DNA from: Paraburkholderia sp. DHOC27
GTDB taxonomy: Bacteria; Pseudomonadota; Gammaproteobacteria; Burkholderiales; Burkholderiaceae
Length of the DNA stretch: 64,000 bases
Assembly (NCBI RefSeq): GCF_003429005.1
Contig: NZ_QVQV01000001.1
Location: 310,001 to 374,000 of the forward strand
Direction: 5' to 3'
Below the pieces are notes generated by a model. It was not told the origin of the DNA. It saw only the letters and a list, made by a program, of their open reading frames with translations, and ran no database searches. This document shows positions 43,441 to 52,008 of the stretch, piece after piece. Each line of letters begins with the position of its first letter. Within the stretch, counting starts at the first letter, position 1. The position numbers were made by a program, and so were the translations under genes.

Positions 43441-43558
43441 GCGCGGCTTCCGTATGAAGATCGCGTCGCACGCCTGCACTATCATGCATCTCTAGCAACC
43501 CGGCGCATGCACCCCCCGCGCCGCGACTCGCCAACGCAAACGACGACGAGGCTCATGC

Positions 43559-44689
43559 ATGAACGGAACCATCCTGATCTCTGGCGCAGGCGTCACCGGC
43601 CTGGCACTCGCTTACTGGCTGGATCGCGCCGGATTCTCCACGACGCTGGTTGAACGCTCGCCGGAATTTCGTCGCGGCGGCCAGGCCATCGACATTCGCG
43701 GCGTCGCGCTCGACGTCACGGAGGCGATGGGTTTGCTCGATGCCGCGCGTGACCTGCGTACGCAACTGAAGGGCATGTCGACGCTCGACGCGGACGGCAA
43801 CGAAAAGGAGCGCACCGAAGAGCGTACCTTCAGCGCGGGCCGGCTGGATAGCGACGACATCGAACTCTTTCGCGACGATCTGTGTGAACTGTTGATGAGC
43901 GCCTTGAGCGAGCGCGTCGAGATCCTGTACGACGACAGCATTCGCTCCGTCGACGATCGTGGCGACCGCGTCTTCGTGACCTTCGCCAGCGGTGCAAGCA
44001 AGGATTTCGATCTGCTGGTCGGCGCCGACGGCGTCTATTCGAACGTGCGCAAGCAGGTGTTCGACAATGAAGCCTCGGTGGTCTTTCCGTTGGGCGTGGT
44101 GCTCGCGCTCTTTTCGACGCCCAATCTGATCAACCTGGGCGACTGGCAACTCGGATTGCGTGAGGATGGTATCGGCTACGTGGTCTACCCGAGCCGCGAC
44201 AAAAGCGAACTGCGGGTCGGCGTGGGCTTCGGGGCACCCGACACGCCGCTATCGCGCAACGATACGGAAGCGCAAAAGCGTCTGATAGCCGAGCAATGCG
44301 CGCATCTGAAGGGTGACTTCCCGCGCTTTCTCGAAGCCATGAAAACGACGGATCAGTTCTACTTCAACGAACTCGCGCAGATTCGCATGCCGTCGTGGTC
44401 GAAAGGACGCGTGGTGCTGGCCGGTGACGCGGCCTATTGCGCGTCGCCATTCTCGGGCCAGGGCACGAGCCTCGGATTGGTCGGCGCGCTCGTCCTCGCG
44501 CGTGCTTTGGAGCAGCACTGGAATGATCTTCCGCAGGCCTTCGCCGCCTATGAACAGCGCATGCGGCCCTACGTCGATCTCAATCAGGGAATCGTCGATC
44601 TCACGCGCAATGGGCCGGTGCCGGATGAGCAATTGACCGAAGCCAAAAACGGCATCGACATCAGCGATCTGCTACGCGAGACAAAGTAG
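43559..44689 (+). CDS. FAD-dependent monooxygenase (TetX/PHBH-like)
   Basis: A 376-aa flavoprotein hydroxylase. The dinucleotide fold ILISGAGVTGLALAYWLDRA at the N-terminus, the middle DG motif in LLVGADGVYSNVRKQ and the GD motif in VVLAGDAAYCASPFSGQGTS are all present. There is no C-terminal membrane anchor. Relatives hydroxylate aromatic or polyketide substrates, including tetracyclines. A muconolactone-isomerase-like gene converges on it, which hints at aromatic substrates but is weak evidence. Confidence 0.92.
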   Translation: MNGTILISGAGVTGLALAYWLDRAGFSTTLVERSPEFRRGGQAIDIRGVALDVTEAMGLLDAARDLRTQLKGMSTLDADGNEKERTEERTFSAGRLDSDDIELFRDDLCELLMSALSERVEILYDDSIRSVDDRGDRVFVTFASGASKDFDLLVGADGVYSNVRKQVFDNEASVVFPLGVVLALFSTPNLINLGDWQLGLREDGIGYVVYPSRDKSELRVGVGFGAPDTPLSRNDTEAQKRLIAEQCAHLKGDFPRFLEAMKTTDQFYFNELAQIRMPSWSKGRVVLAGDAAYCASPFSGQGTSLGLVGALVLARALEQHWNDLPQAFAAYEQRMRPYVDLNQGIVDLTRNGPVPDEQLTEAKNGIDISDLLRETK

Positions 44690-44698
44690 CCGCCTTGC

Positions 44699-44732
44699 GC
44701 GCAGCGTGGCGCTTGAATTCGTCACGCTGCGC
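44699..44732. terminator. Hairpin between convergent monooxygenase and isomerase-like genes
   Basis: A perfect 10-bp stem, GCGCAGCGTG with CACGCTGCGC, encloses 14 bases in the 72-base gap between the two facing genes. No T-run follows, so its terminator role is inferred from position and stem strength. Confidence 0.5.
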
Positions 44733-44761
44733 ACGGGCAAGCTACGCGCTTACTCTTACGT

Positions 44762-45052
44762 TCACTTCTTCTGGATCAGCAGACGCAGCGGCGCCAGCGG
44801 ACCCACCGGCAAGAACTCGTACGTCATCAAACCGTCAGCGACCAGCGGCAGCGCATTCAGCGTCGCCTTGGCCTCTTCGACCGACTCCACGTTCATCAAA
44901 AAGATCGGGCCCGCCTTTTCGCGGAACCAGAACTGCTCGACCTTTCCGTCCAGATAGAGCTGCAGCGTGTCCGGCACCTCGTGCGGCATATGCTGCTGGA
45001 GCTTCTCGGAAGTGAGGGTCGGCTGGGCGGTGGCGATGGCAAAAACTTTCAT
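44762..45052 (-). CDS. Muconolactone delta-isomerase-like protein
   Basis: A 96-aa dimeric alpha-beta barrel protein: MKVFAIATAQPTLTSEKLQQ, KVEQFWFREKAGPIFLMNVE and ATLNALPLVADGLMTYEFLP match the muconolactone isomerase family outline. True muconolactone isomerases act in the catechol branch of the beta-ketoadipate route, but no other such genes are here, so the activity is unproven. It is divergent from a GlxA-type AraC regulator 110 bases away with an inverted repeat between them. Confidence 0.75.
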   Translation of the reverse strand: MKVFAIATAQPTLTSEKLQQHMPHEVPDTLQLYLDGKVEQFWFREKAGPIFLMNVESVEEAKATLNALPLVADGLMTYEFLPVGPLAPLRLLIQKK

Positions 45053-45134
45053 CAGTGATCTCCTGGGTGGATAAGCATTGCGATGTGCAACGGGATTCAC
45101 TGTAGCTTCCGCAGAAGAAAAGCTGTATCGTCGT

Positions 45135-45157
45135 AAATGACAACTTTAGGGTCATTT
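45135..45157. promoter_or_regulatory. Candidate operator between isomerase-like and GlxA-type genes
   Basis: AAATGAC and GTCATTT form a perfect 7-bp inverted repeat separated by nine bases, ending five bases before the regulator's ATG. Binding here would block the regulator's own translation start region and could affect the divergent isomerase-like promoter. Confidence 0.45.
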
Positions 45158-45162
45158 GCGCC

Positions 45163-46128
45163 ATGCGTATCGCCATCCTCGCGCTTGAAAAACTGTTCGA
45201 CACGGGCCTGACCGTTATGCTCGATGCGCTCGCGCTCGCCAATGCCTTTTCTGCCCGGCAGATGGGCGGCACGCCGCATTTCGATGTCTCCATTGTCGGC
45301 ATGCGCAAGAAGGTCCGCTCCGCGCACGGCCTGATCGTTCCGGTGCAGGCCATTACGGCGGATCTGAAACCGGACTGGGTCGTGGTGCCGGCACTGAGCA
45401 CCGGCACACCCGAGCAGTTGATCCCGGCGCTCTCGCGACCCGATGTGTGTCAGGCCAAAGCGCAATTGCTCCAGTGGCATCACGACGGCGCGCGCATCGC
45501 CGCGTCCTGTATCGGCACGTTTCTGGTGGCGGAAACCGGGCTGCTCGATGATCAGGAAGCCACCACGACGTGGTGGCTCGGCCCCCTGTTCCGGCAGCGT
45601 TACCCCAATGTCCGGCTCGACGAATCACGCATGCTGGTGCCATCGGACATCGGCGTGACAGCGGGCGCCGCGATGGGGCATCTCGATCTCGCGCTGTGGC
45701 TGATTCGCAGAGCGAGCCCGGAACTCGCCGCGGTCGTGTCGCGCTATCTGCTGGCCGACATTCGCTCGTCGCAGGCGCCTTACATCATTCCCAATCATCT
45801 GGCGCAAGCCGATCCGCTCATGCAGCGTTTCGAAAACTGGGCGCGTGATCATCTGAAGGCGGGGTTCTCGCTGCAGGAAGCGGCCAGCGCGCTGGCAACC
45901 AGCCCGCGCACGTTGCAGCGGCGTTGCCAGGACGTGCTCGGCAAATCGCCGCTGGCCTACTTTCAGGACCTGCGTGTCGAGCACGCGCAATCGCTGCTGC
46001 ATGGCAGCGGCCTGAGTCTGGATGCGATTGCTGCGGAGGTGGGGTATGTGGATGGCGCGACCTTGCGCACGCTGCTGCGTCAACGGCTGGGGCGAGGCGT
46101 GCGCGATCTGCGGGCCGATCTGCGCTGA
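45163..46128 (+). CDS. GlxA-family AraC-type regulator (DJ-1/PfpI domain plus HTH)
   Basis: A 321-aa regulator. Residues 1-190 form a DJ-1/PfpI-like domain with the Cys-bearing nucleophile-elbow region IAASCIGTFLVAETGLLD; residues from 215 form an AraC double HTH (FSLQEAASALATSPRTLQRR, LSLDAIAAEVGYVDGATLRT). GlxA-type proteins sense small metabolites such as quaternary amines. The divergent isomerase-like gene is its likely target. The start at 45163 is directly after an inverted repeat. Confidence 0.93.
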   Translation: MRIAILALEKLFDTGLTVMLDALALANAFSARQMGGTPHFDVSIVGMRKKVRSAHGLIVPVQAITADLKPDWVVVPALSTGTPEQLIPALSRPDVCQAKAQLLQWHHDGARIAASCIGTFLVAETGLLDDQEATTTWWLGPLFRQRYPNVRLDESRMLVPSDIGVTAGAAMGHLDLALWLIRRASPELAAVVSRYLLADIRSSQAPYIIPNHLAQADPLMQRFENWARDHLKAGFSLQEAASALATSPRTLQRRCQDVLGKSPLAYFQDLRVEHAQSLLHGSGLSLDAIAAEVGYVDGATLRTLLRQRLGRGVRDLRADLR

Positions 46129-46213
46129 AGCATCACGTATAAGACTCGCGGTTCAACACCAACGCTTTAACGCCGATGCTTCAACGCATGCACTCAGTCC
46201 GCCACGCATGAAA

Positions 46214-47101
46214 TCACACGAAACGCGCCTGATCGAGGTCGGCAATCAGCGTGGGCCCCGTGGGATGCCAGTTCAGGCGTGTCTGCGTCAGCGCGCTGGA
46301 CGCCGGCATATCCAGCCCGACGAACATGCCCAGCCAGCCGAAATGCGCCGCCGCTTCCTCTGCTGAAATGGACACCACGGGCAACTTCAAGCCGCGCCCC
46401 AACGATTCGGCGATTGCACGGCTACTGATGCCTTCCTCGCCCACCGCGTGATAGCGCGCACCCGGCGCGGCCTTTTCCAGTGCGAGCCGATAGAGCCGCG
46501 CCGCGTCGGACACATGCCCTGCCGGCCAGCGATTCAGCCCGTCGCCCACGTAGGCAGAGACGCCCTTCTCACGCGCCACCGCGACGAGCGGCGTGATGAG
46601 CCCCTGCTTGAGCGGATCGTGAACCTGCGGCAGCCGCACCACGGACACGTTGACCCCTTGCTCCAGCAATTCATGCCCGGCCAGTTCCGATGCGATGCGC
46701 GGATTCGGATGACTGGCATTGAACACATCCTCGCTCGCCAGTTCGCCGTGCGAGCCGCTGCCCATGCCGGTGCCGGAGGTAATCACCAGCGGACGGTCCG
46801 AGCCCTTTAGCGCAGCCCCGAGCGCCGCGATCGCGCGCTTGTCCTTTTCGCAGTTCTCCATGAAGCGCGAGAAATCGTGATCGAAGGCGGTATGAATCAC
46901 GCCATCTGCTTTGGCCGCGCCACTGCGCAATGTGTCCGGCTCTTCCAGCGAGCCGTGATGCACCTCCGCACCGGCCTTGCTCAACGCCTGCGCGCCGGCG
47001 TCCGAACGCGTCATCCCGATCACGTGATGACCCGCCTTGATGAGTTCGGGAACGAGGGCCGCACCGATAAAGCCTGTCGCACCGGTCAGAAAAATACGCA
47101 T
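46214..47101 (-). CDS. NAD-dependent epimerase/dehydratase-like SDR
   Basis: A 295-aa extended-type short-chain dehydrogenase. MRIFLTGATGFIGAALVPEL contains the GxxGxxG cofactor loop, followed by DGVIHTAFDHDFSRFMEN. The usual YxxxK is not clear: the region ASHPNPRIASELAGHELLE has no Tyr-Lys pair, as in many NmrA/atypical members, so catalysis is uncertain. It is divergent from an NTF2-like gene. The ATG at 47101 gives the normal N-terminus. Confidence 0.88.
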   Translation of the reverse strand: MRIFLTGATGFIGAALVPELIKAGHHVIGMTRSDAGAQALSKAGAEVHHGSLEEPDTLRSGAAKADGVIHTAFDHDFSRFMENCEKDKRAIAALGAALKGSDRPLVITSGTGMGSGSHGELASEDVFNASHPNPRIASELAGHELLEQGVNVSVVRLPQVHDPLKQGLITPLVAVAREKGVSAYVGDGLNRWPAGHVSDAARLYRLALEKAAPGARYHAVGEEGISSRAIAESLGRGLKLPVVSISAEEAAAHFGWLGMFVGLDMPASSALTQTRLNWHPTGPTLIADLDQARFV

Positions 47102-47333
47102 TTCGAAGCCTCCTGTATTTGGCTTCGTCACTATCCGGCCATTCCGCGTTCCATTGAAGTAGTGACATCATCATATTAAGAGCACTAACAGGATGCCGGG
47201 GCCGCGTCCCGGATCGATTCACTGTCGCGCTGAAACGCATTTGCTACACTGAACCGAGCGACGGACTGCGGCCAGCACCCGGTTCATTCCGCGCTCTACG
47301 CCATAGCGGGTGCACGCAGTCAGGAGGCACGCC

Positions 47334-47729
47334 ATGCAGCAAGAACCGAGGCCTGATGTCATACGTAAAGCGCTGAATGCACATTGGCAGGCGTCGGCGA
47401 GTGGCGATCTCGACGCCGAGCATGACATCTACGCAGACGACGCCATCTGCGACTACCCGCAATCCGGTGAGCGCATTCTCGGGCGCGCCAACTTGCAGGC
47501 GCTGCGCGGGCATCATCCCGGCAAGCCGTCCGGTTTCGACGTCCGGCGCATTCAGGGCGAAGGCAACCTGTGGGTGACCGAATACACCATCACGTATAAC
47601 GGCCGTGTGGCCTACACCGTGAGCGTGATGGAGTTCCGCGACGGCAAGGTCGTGCACGAAACGCAGTATTTCTCGGACCCATTTGAAGCGCCCGCCTGGC
47701 GCAGTCAATGGGTGCAGCAGATCGCGTGA
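47334..47729 (+). CDS. NTF2/SnoaL-like protein
   Basis: A 131-aa cone-shaped fold protein: VIRKALNAHWQASASGDLDA, IYADDAICDYPQSGERILGR and VSVMEFRDGKVVHETQYFSD are typical of SnoaL/ketosteroid-isomerase-like proteins. These often are small isomerases or ligand-binding proteins; no function is assignable. A good AGGAGG at 47322-47327 supports the ATG at 47334. It is followed 71 bases later by a PhnB-like gene on the same strand. Confidence 0.85.
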   Translation: MQQEPRPDVIRKALNAHWQASASGDLDAEHDIYADDAICDYPQSGERILGRANLQALRGHHPGKPSGFDVRRIQGEGNLWVTEYTITYNGRVAYTVSVMEFRDGKVVHETQYFSDPFEAPAWRSQWVQQIA

Positions 47730-47800
47730 GCTTGTTCGCGCGCCATGCACGGCGTCTCCCTCGATGAGGCCCGCGCAGAGGATCTTTAAAGGAGATTGCG

Positions 47801-48277
47801 ATGACGAAACTCGTCACATGCGTATGGTTCGACGAAGGTAGAGCGCGTGAGGCGGCGGAGTTTTACGCCGCGACGTTCCCCGATAGCCAGGTCGATGCGC
47901 GCCACGTGTCACCTATCGAAGGCATCGGTCAGGGCGCGGAGTTGACGGTCGAATTCACCGTCCTCGGACGACCCTTCGTGGGTCTGAATGGCGGCCCGAA
48001 TTTCACGCCGAACGAGGCGGTCAGCTTCATGGTGCTGACGGACAGTCAGGAAGAAACGGATCGCTACTGGAACGCCATTGTCGGCAACGGCGGGAAAGAA
48101 TCCGCGTGTGGCTGGTGCAAGGATCGGTGGGGATTTTCGTGGCAAATCACGCCACGGCGGCTACTCGAACTCGTCAACGCAACCGACCGCGAAGCGGGCA
48201 AACGGGCCATGAACGCGATGATGACCATGCACAAGATCGACATTGCGGCGATCGAGGCAGCGGCGGCGGGGAACTAG
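47801..48277 (+). CDS. PhnB-like VOC protein (3-demethylubiquinone methyltransferase-annotated family)
   Basis: A 158-aa protein of the PhnB-type vicinal oxygen chelate family. VTCVWFDEGRAREAAEFYAA, VLGRPFVGLNGGPNFTPNEA and the conserved CGWCKDRWGFSWQITPRRL are diagnostic. The methyltransferase name often given to this family is historical and not supported by any methyltransferase motif. AAAGGAGA precedes the ATG. It is probably co-transcribed with the NTF2-like gene. Confidence 0.92.
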   Translation: MTKLVTCVWFDEGRAREAAEFYAATFPDSQVDARHVSPIEGIGQGAELTVEFTVLGRPFVGLNGGPNFTPNEAVSFMVLTDSQEETDRYWNAIVGNGGKESACGWCKDRWGFSWQITPRRLLELVNATDREAGKRAMNAMMTMHKIDIAAIEAAAAGN

Positions 48278-48311
48278 CACGCCGGCTGCACGGCACAAGT
48301 ACGTTTTTGAC

Positions 48312-48344
48312 GGCTGTGGCTCTCGTCAAACGGGAACCACAGCC
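48312..48344. terminator. Hairpin between convergent PhnB-like and rbsK genes
   Basis: GGCTGTGG and CCACAGCC pair over a 17-base loop in the 89-base gap between the two facing stop codons. The long loop and missing T-run make it a modest candidate. Confidence 0.4.
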
Positions 48345-48366
48345 CATTCACCTGACGCCAGAACGT

Positions 48367-49305
48367 TCAAACACCCACCGCGCCATCCACCTCAGCCCGC
48401 GTCGGAATGGACGGCTGCGCACCTGCCCGCGTCACGGAAATCGCGGCGGCGCGCTGCGCCAGCTGGATCGCGCCTTCCAGCGGTTGACGCGCGGCCAGTT
48501 GCGCGGCGAATACGCCAATGAAGGTATCGCCGGCCGCTGTGGTATCCACGGCTTGCACCTGCGGCGCGGGGAAATGCGTCCCCTCACCGCCTTCCAGCAA
48601 CAGATACGCCCCTTGCGAGCCCAACGTCACGATCACGTTACGGGTGCCGCCGCGCTGCAATTCGGTGGCGGCGCGGCGCGCGCCGCTTTCCGATTCCACC
48701 GGCAGGCCCGCCAGAATCGCGGCTTCGACTTCGTTGGGCACGAGGTAGTCGATCAACGGCAGCCATTCAGCCGGTAGCGGGCCGGTGGCGGGCGCCGGAT
48801 TCAGCACCGTGATCTTGCCGAGCCGGCGCGCCAGCGCGAGCGTCGCGTGCACGGACTCCCACGGAATTTCCAGTTGGCAAACCACGATGTCGCACGCCTT
48901 GATCGCGGCTTCGTGACGCGCCACGGCTTCAGGCGTCAACTGACCGTTGCTGCCCGCGACCACCACGATGGTGTTCTCGCCGTCGTCCGACACCGTGACG
49001 ATGGCAACGCCGGTGGGTTGCGACGGATCGACCTCGATCCCCGCGCAGTCGATGCCTTCCGTCTCCAGATCCTTGACCCGCTGCGCGCCGTTGGCGTCCT
49101 TGCCGACGCAGCCCACCATCGCCACGCGCGCACCAATGCGCGCCGCGGCGACGGCCTGATTACCGCCCTTGCCGCCGGCCACCTGCGAGAACGCCTGACC
49201 GCTGATCGTCTCACCAGGTCGCGGCAGATGCGGTGAACGCGCCACCAGATCCGTGTTGATGCTGCCCACCACGAGGACGCGGCCCTGCTTGATTTCTTTC
49301 GACAT
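48367..49305 (-). CDS. rbsK: Ribokinase
   Basis: A 312-aa PfkB-family kinase phosphorylating ribose to ribose 5-phosphate in the cytoplasm. VLVVGSINTDLVARSPHLPR opens the fold, VAGGKGGNQAVAAARIG is the first PfkB signature and VDTTAAGDTFIGVFAAQLA holds the anion hole and catalytic Asp. It is the last gene of the rbs operon, 22 bases after rbsC. The ATG at 49305 has AGGGGA at suitable spacing; another ATG at 49311 would add two residues. Confidence 0.96.
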   Translation of the reverse strand: MSKEIKQGRVLVVGSINTDLVARSPHLPRPGETISGQAFSQVAGGKGGNQAVAAARIGARVAMVGCVGKDANGAQRVKDLETEGIDCAGIEVDPSQPTGVAIVTVSDDGENTIVVVAGSNGQLTPEAVARHEAAIKACDIVVCQLEIPWESVHATLALARRLGKITVLNPAPATGPLPAEWLPLIDYLVPNEVEAAILAGLPVESESGARRAATELQRGGTRNVIVTLGSQGAYLLLEGGEGTHFPAPQVQAVDTTAAGDTFIGVFAAQLAARQPLEGAIQLAQRAAAISVTRAGAQPSIPTRAEVDGAVGV

Positions 49306-49327
49306 GCTCATTCCCCTGCGCACCGCA

Positions 49328-50329
49328 TCACGCGGGACGACGCCGGCTTCGATAGGTATCCAGCACCACGGCCACGACAATCACCGCGCCCGTGATGATG
49401 CGCTTGGTCGGCTCGGTCGCGCCGATCTGCGCGAGACCCGCCGCCAGCACCGAGATGATCAGCACGCCAAAGAAAGTGCTGGTGACGGAACCGCGTCCGC
49501 CCATCAGGCTCGTGCCGCCAATCACGACCGCGGCGATCACCTGCAGTTCGATGCCGGAACCGGCATTCGGATCAGCCGCTTCGAGACGCGAAATCTGGAA
49601 CAACGCGGCGAGTCCCGAGAGCAGGCCCATCAGCGCGAACACCGCGATCTTGTACGGCTTCGGATTCACGCCCGCGAGCCGCACCGCTTCCTCGTTCGTG
49701 CCAATGCCGACCAGGTAGCGGCCAAACACCGTGCGCGTCAATACGAGCTGCGCAATGACCATGACGACGATCGCAATCAGGAAGGCCGGCGAAATGCCGA
49801 ACGCAATCGGATTGGACAGGAAGTCGAACGCATCGCCGATATAAGCCGTGCGCGAGTTGGTCAGTTGATACGCAATGCCGCGCGCCGCTTCGAGCACGCC
49901 AAGCGAGACGATGAACGACGGAATGCGCCAGGCCACCGTCACGGCGCCGGTCACGCAGCCCGTCAAGGTCGCGCCCGCCATGCCAAGCAAGGCGGACGGC
50001 AGCGCCGGCCAATGCCATTGCAGGGCGGCCACGCTGGTGAGCGCCGCGCCCAGCGCCAGCACCGAGCCCACCGAGAGGTCGATCCCCGCGATGATCAGCA
50101 CGAAGGTCATGCCGATCGACATCACCACCAGATCGGGAATCTGGTTCGCGATGGTGCTGAAGGTGTCGTAAGTGAGGAAGTGCGAACTCAGGAACGAAAA
50201 CAGAATGATCATGCCGACGAGCGCGCCGACCAGTCCGAGATAGTTCGAGAAGCCGAGGCGCGTGCCGATGGGCTTGGCGCTTTTTGGCGGCTCGTTCTGC
50301 ACGCCAGGAAAACTGGATGGTGTGGTCAT
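49328..50329 (-). CDS. rbsC: Ribose ABC transporter permease
   Basis: A 333-aa BPD_transp_2-type permease with about ten hydrophobic segments. GIDLSVGSVLALGAALTSVA and VIGGTSLMGGRGSVTSTFFG are the conserved cytoplasmic loop signatures of RbsC/XylH-type permeases. It forms the ribose channel with RbsA. It lies 21 bases downstream of rbsA. The N-terminal 25 residues are a polar cytoplasmic tail. Confidence 0.95.
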   Translation of the reverse strand: MTTPSSFPGVQNEPPKSAKPIGTRLGFSNYLGLVGALVGMIILFSFLSSHFLTYDTFSTIANQIPDLVVMSIGMTFVLIIAGIDLSVGSVLALGAALTSVAALQWHWPALPSALLGMAGATLTGCVTGAVTVAWRIPSFIVSLGVLEAARGIAYQLTNSRTAYIGDAFDFLSNPIAFGISPAFLIAIVVMVIAQLVLTRTVFGRYLVGIGTNEEAVRLAGVNPKPYKIAVFALMGLLSGLAALFQISRLEAADPNAGSGIELQVIAAVVIGGTSLMGGRGSVTSTFFGVLIISVLAAGLAQIGATEPTKRIITGAVIVVAVVLDTYRSRRRPA

Positions 50330-50350
50330 GCTTCAGTACTCCACTAATGT

Positions 50351-51937
50351 TCAGGCAGGCGCCTTCGCGTCGGGTTCGATCGGTTCCTGCAGGATCTCCT
50401 CGCGCTTCGCGTAGCCCGCGAATGCGGCAGCGAGCAGCGCATCCTGAGTCCACCCGCCACGCTCGAATACGCCCGTCAACTGACCCGCCGACATCACGCC
50501 AATGCGATCGCAAATGGACATCAATTCACGCAGATCGCTCGATACCACTACCAGCGCGCGCCCTTCTCTGGCGAGCGCGCCCATCAACGCATAAATGTCG
50601 AACTTGGCGCCGACGTCGATGCCGCGCGTGGGTTCGTCGAACAGCAGCACCGTGCAATCGCGCGCCAGCCAGCGGCCAATCACCACCTTCTGCTGATTGC
50701 CGCCCGAGAGTTCGGACACCGGTTGCCCCGGGCCCGAGGTACGGATGCGCATGGCATCGATCTGCTTGCGTGCGAGCGCCGTCTCGCGGCCGGCATCCAC
50801 CACGCCCTTGTTCGACACCGCGCGCAGATGGCCGAGAGAAATATTGGCCGCGATGGGCTGCGTCAATAGCAGGCCTTCGCCCTTACGGTCTTCGGTGATG
50901 AGCGCGATGCCCTGCTCCACCGCATCGGAAGGCGAGTTGATCTTGACCACCTGCATCGCACCGTGATGCGCTATGGAGACCTCGCCCGCGTCCGCGTGAT
51001 CCGCGCCGTAGATGAGCCGCATCAACTCCGTGCGGCCCGCGCCGATCAGTCCGCTGATGCCGAAAATCTCGCCGGCCTTGACCTCGAACGACACGTCGCG
51101 CACCACCGGCTTGCGCGCCATGCCCTTCACCTTGAAGACGACTTCGCCGATACGCCGTTCGCCCAGGTCGATGCGCTCGCCGATATCGCGTCCCACCATC
51201 AGCGTGACGAGCCGGTCCGGGTTGACGTTGGCCATCTGGTCGACATGCACGAGCCGGCCGTCGCGCAGCACCGCCACGCGTTCGGAGATGCGCGCCAGTT
51301 CTTCGAGCCGGTGCGAGATGTAGACCAGCGCGACGCCGCGCGCCTTTAACCGCGTGACCTGCTCGAACAGCAGGTCCACTTCGCGGGCGGTGAGCATCGC
51401 CGTGGGCTCGTCGAGAATCAGCACACGGCAATCGCCGATCAGATTGCGCGCAATCTCGACCATCTGCTGATGGCCGATGCCGAGCGTGCCGACCAGCGTG
51501 TCCGGGTCGATGGCGTCGAGGCCGACCTGCGCCATCGCATGCCGCGCGTCCTCGCGCAGTTTGGTGCGATCGATCCAGCCGAACGGACCCAGCTTGGGCA
51601 AGCGGTTCAGAAACAGGTTTTCGGCCACCGAAAGCGTAGGCAGCAGGTTCAGTTCCTGCATGACCATGCGCACACCGAGTGCTTCGGCTTCTTTCCGGCT
51701 GGCGGGTGCGTAGGCGGCACCGCCGAGGGTCATCGAACCGGTGGTCGGCGTGACGAGCCCGCCGACGATCTTCGACATGGTGCTTTTGCCCGCGCCGTTC
51801 TCGCCGGTCAGCGCCAGCACTTCTCCGGCGAACAGCTCGAGCGAGATGTCGGCGAGCACCGGCTCGGCGTAGGTCTTGCCGATACCCTCGATACGCAGTA
51901 CCGGGGCATCAGCAGAGGAAGGATTTGGGGTAGACAT
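50351..51937 (-). CDS. rbsA: Ribose ABC transporter ATP-binding protein (duplicated ATPase)
   Basis: A 528-aa protein with two ATPase halves, as usual for sugar CUT2 importers. The first has Walker A GENGAGKST, LGIGHQQMVEIARNL and Walker B RVLILDEPTAMLT. The second has a degenerate Walker A (GLIGAGRTELMRLIYG), SELSGGNQQKVVIGRWLAR and VLLFDEPTRGIDVGAK. It drives ribose uptake. It follows rbsB by 71 bases that contain a strong hairpin. Confidence 0.96.
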   Translation of the reverse strand: MSTPNPSSADAPVLRIEGIGKTYAEPVLADISLELFAGEVLALTGENGAGKSTMSKIVGGLVTPTTGSMTLGGAAYAPASRKEAEALGVRMVMQELNLLPTLSVAENLFLNRLPKLGPFGWIDRTKLREDARHAMAQVGLDAIDPDTLVGTLGIGHQQMVEIARNLIGDCRVLILDEPTAMLTAREVDLLFEQVTRLKARGVALVYISHRLEELARISERVAVLRDGRLVHVDQMANVNPDRLVTLMVGRDIGERIDLGERRIGEVVFKVKGMARKPVVRDVSFEVKAGEIFGISGLIGAGRTELMRLIYGADHADAGEVSIAHHGAMQVVKINSPSDAVEQGIALITEDRKGEGLLLTQPIAANISLGHLRAVSNKGVVDAGRETALARKQIDAMRIRTSGPGQPVSELSGGNQQKVVIGRWLARDCTVLLFDEPTRGIDVGAKFDIYALMGALAREGRALVVVSSDLRELMSICDRIGVMSAGQLTGVFERGGWTQDALLAAAFAGYAKREEILQEPIEPDAKAPA

Positions 51938-51968
51938 CGCATCACCAGTGTGAAACCAGGATCGGGAA

Positions 51969-51996
51969 GCGTGGCCCGCTCAGCAGCGGGCCACGC
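51969..51996 (-). promoter_or_regulatory. Intercistronic hairpin between rbsB and rbsA
   Basis: A perfect 12-bp GC-rich stem (GCGTGGCCCGCT with AGCGGGCCACGC) with a 4-base loop begins 13 bases after the rbsB stop. No T-run follows. In binding-protein operons such hairpins commonly protect the upstream message and lower expression of the membrane genes; the same role is inferred here. Confidence 0.75.
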
Positions 51997-52008
51997 ACCA
52001 GGCCGATC

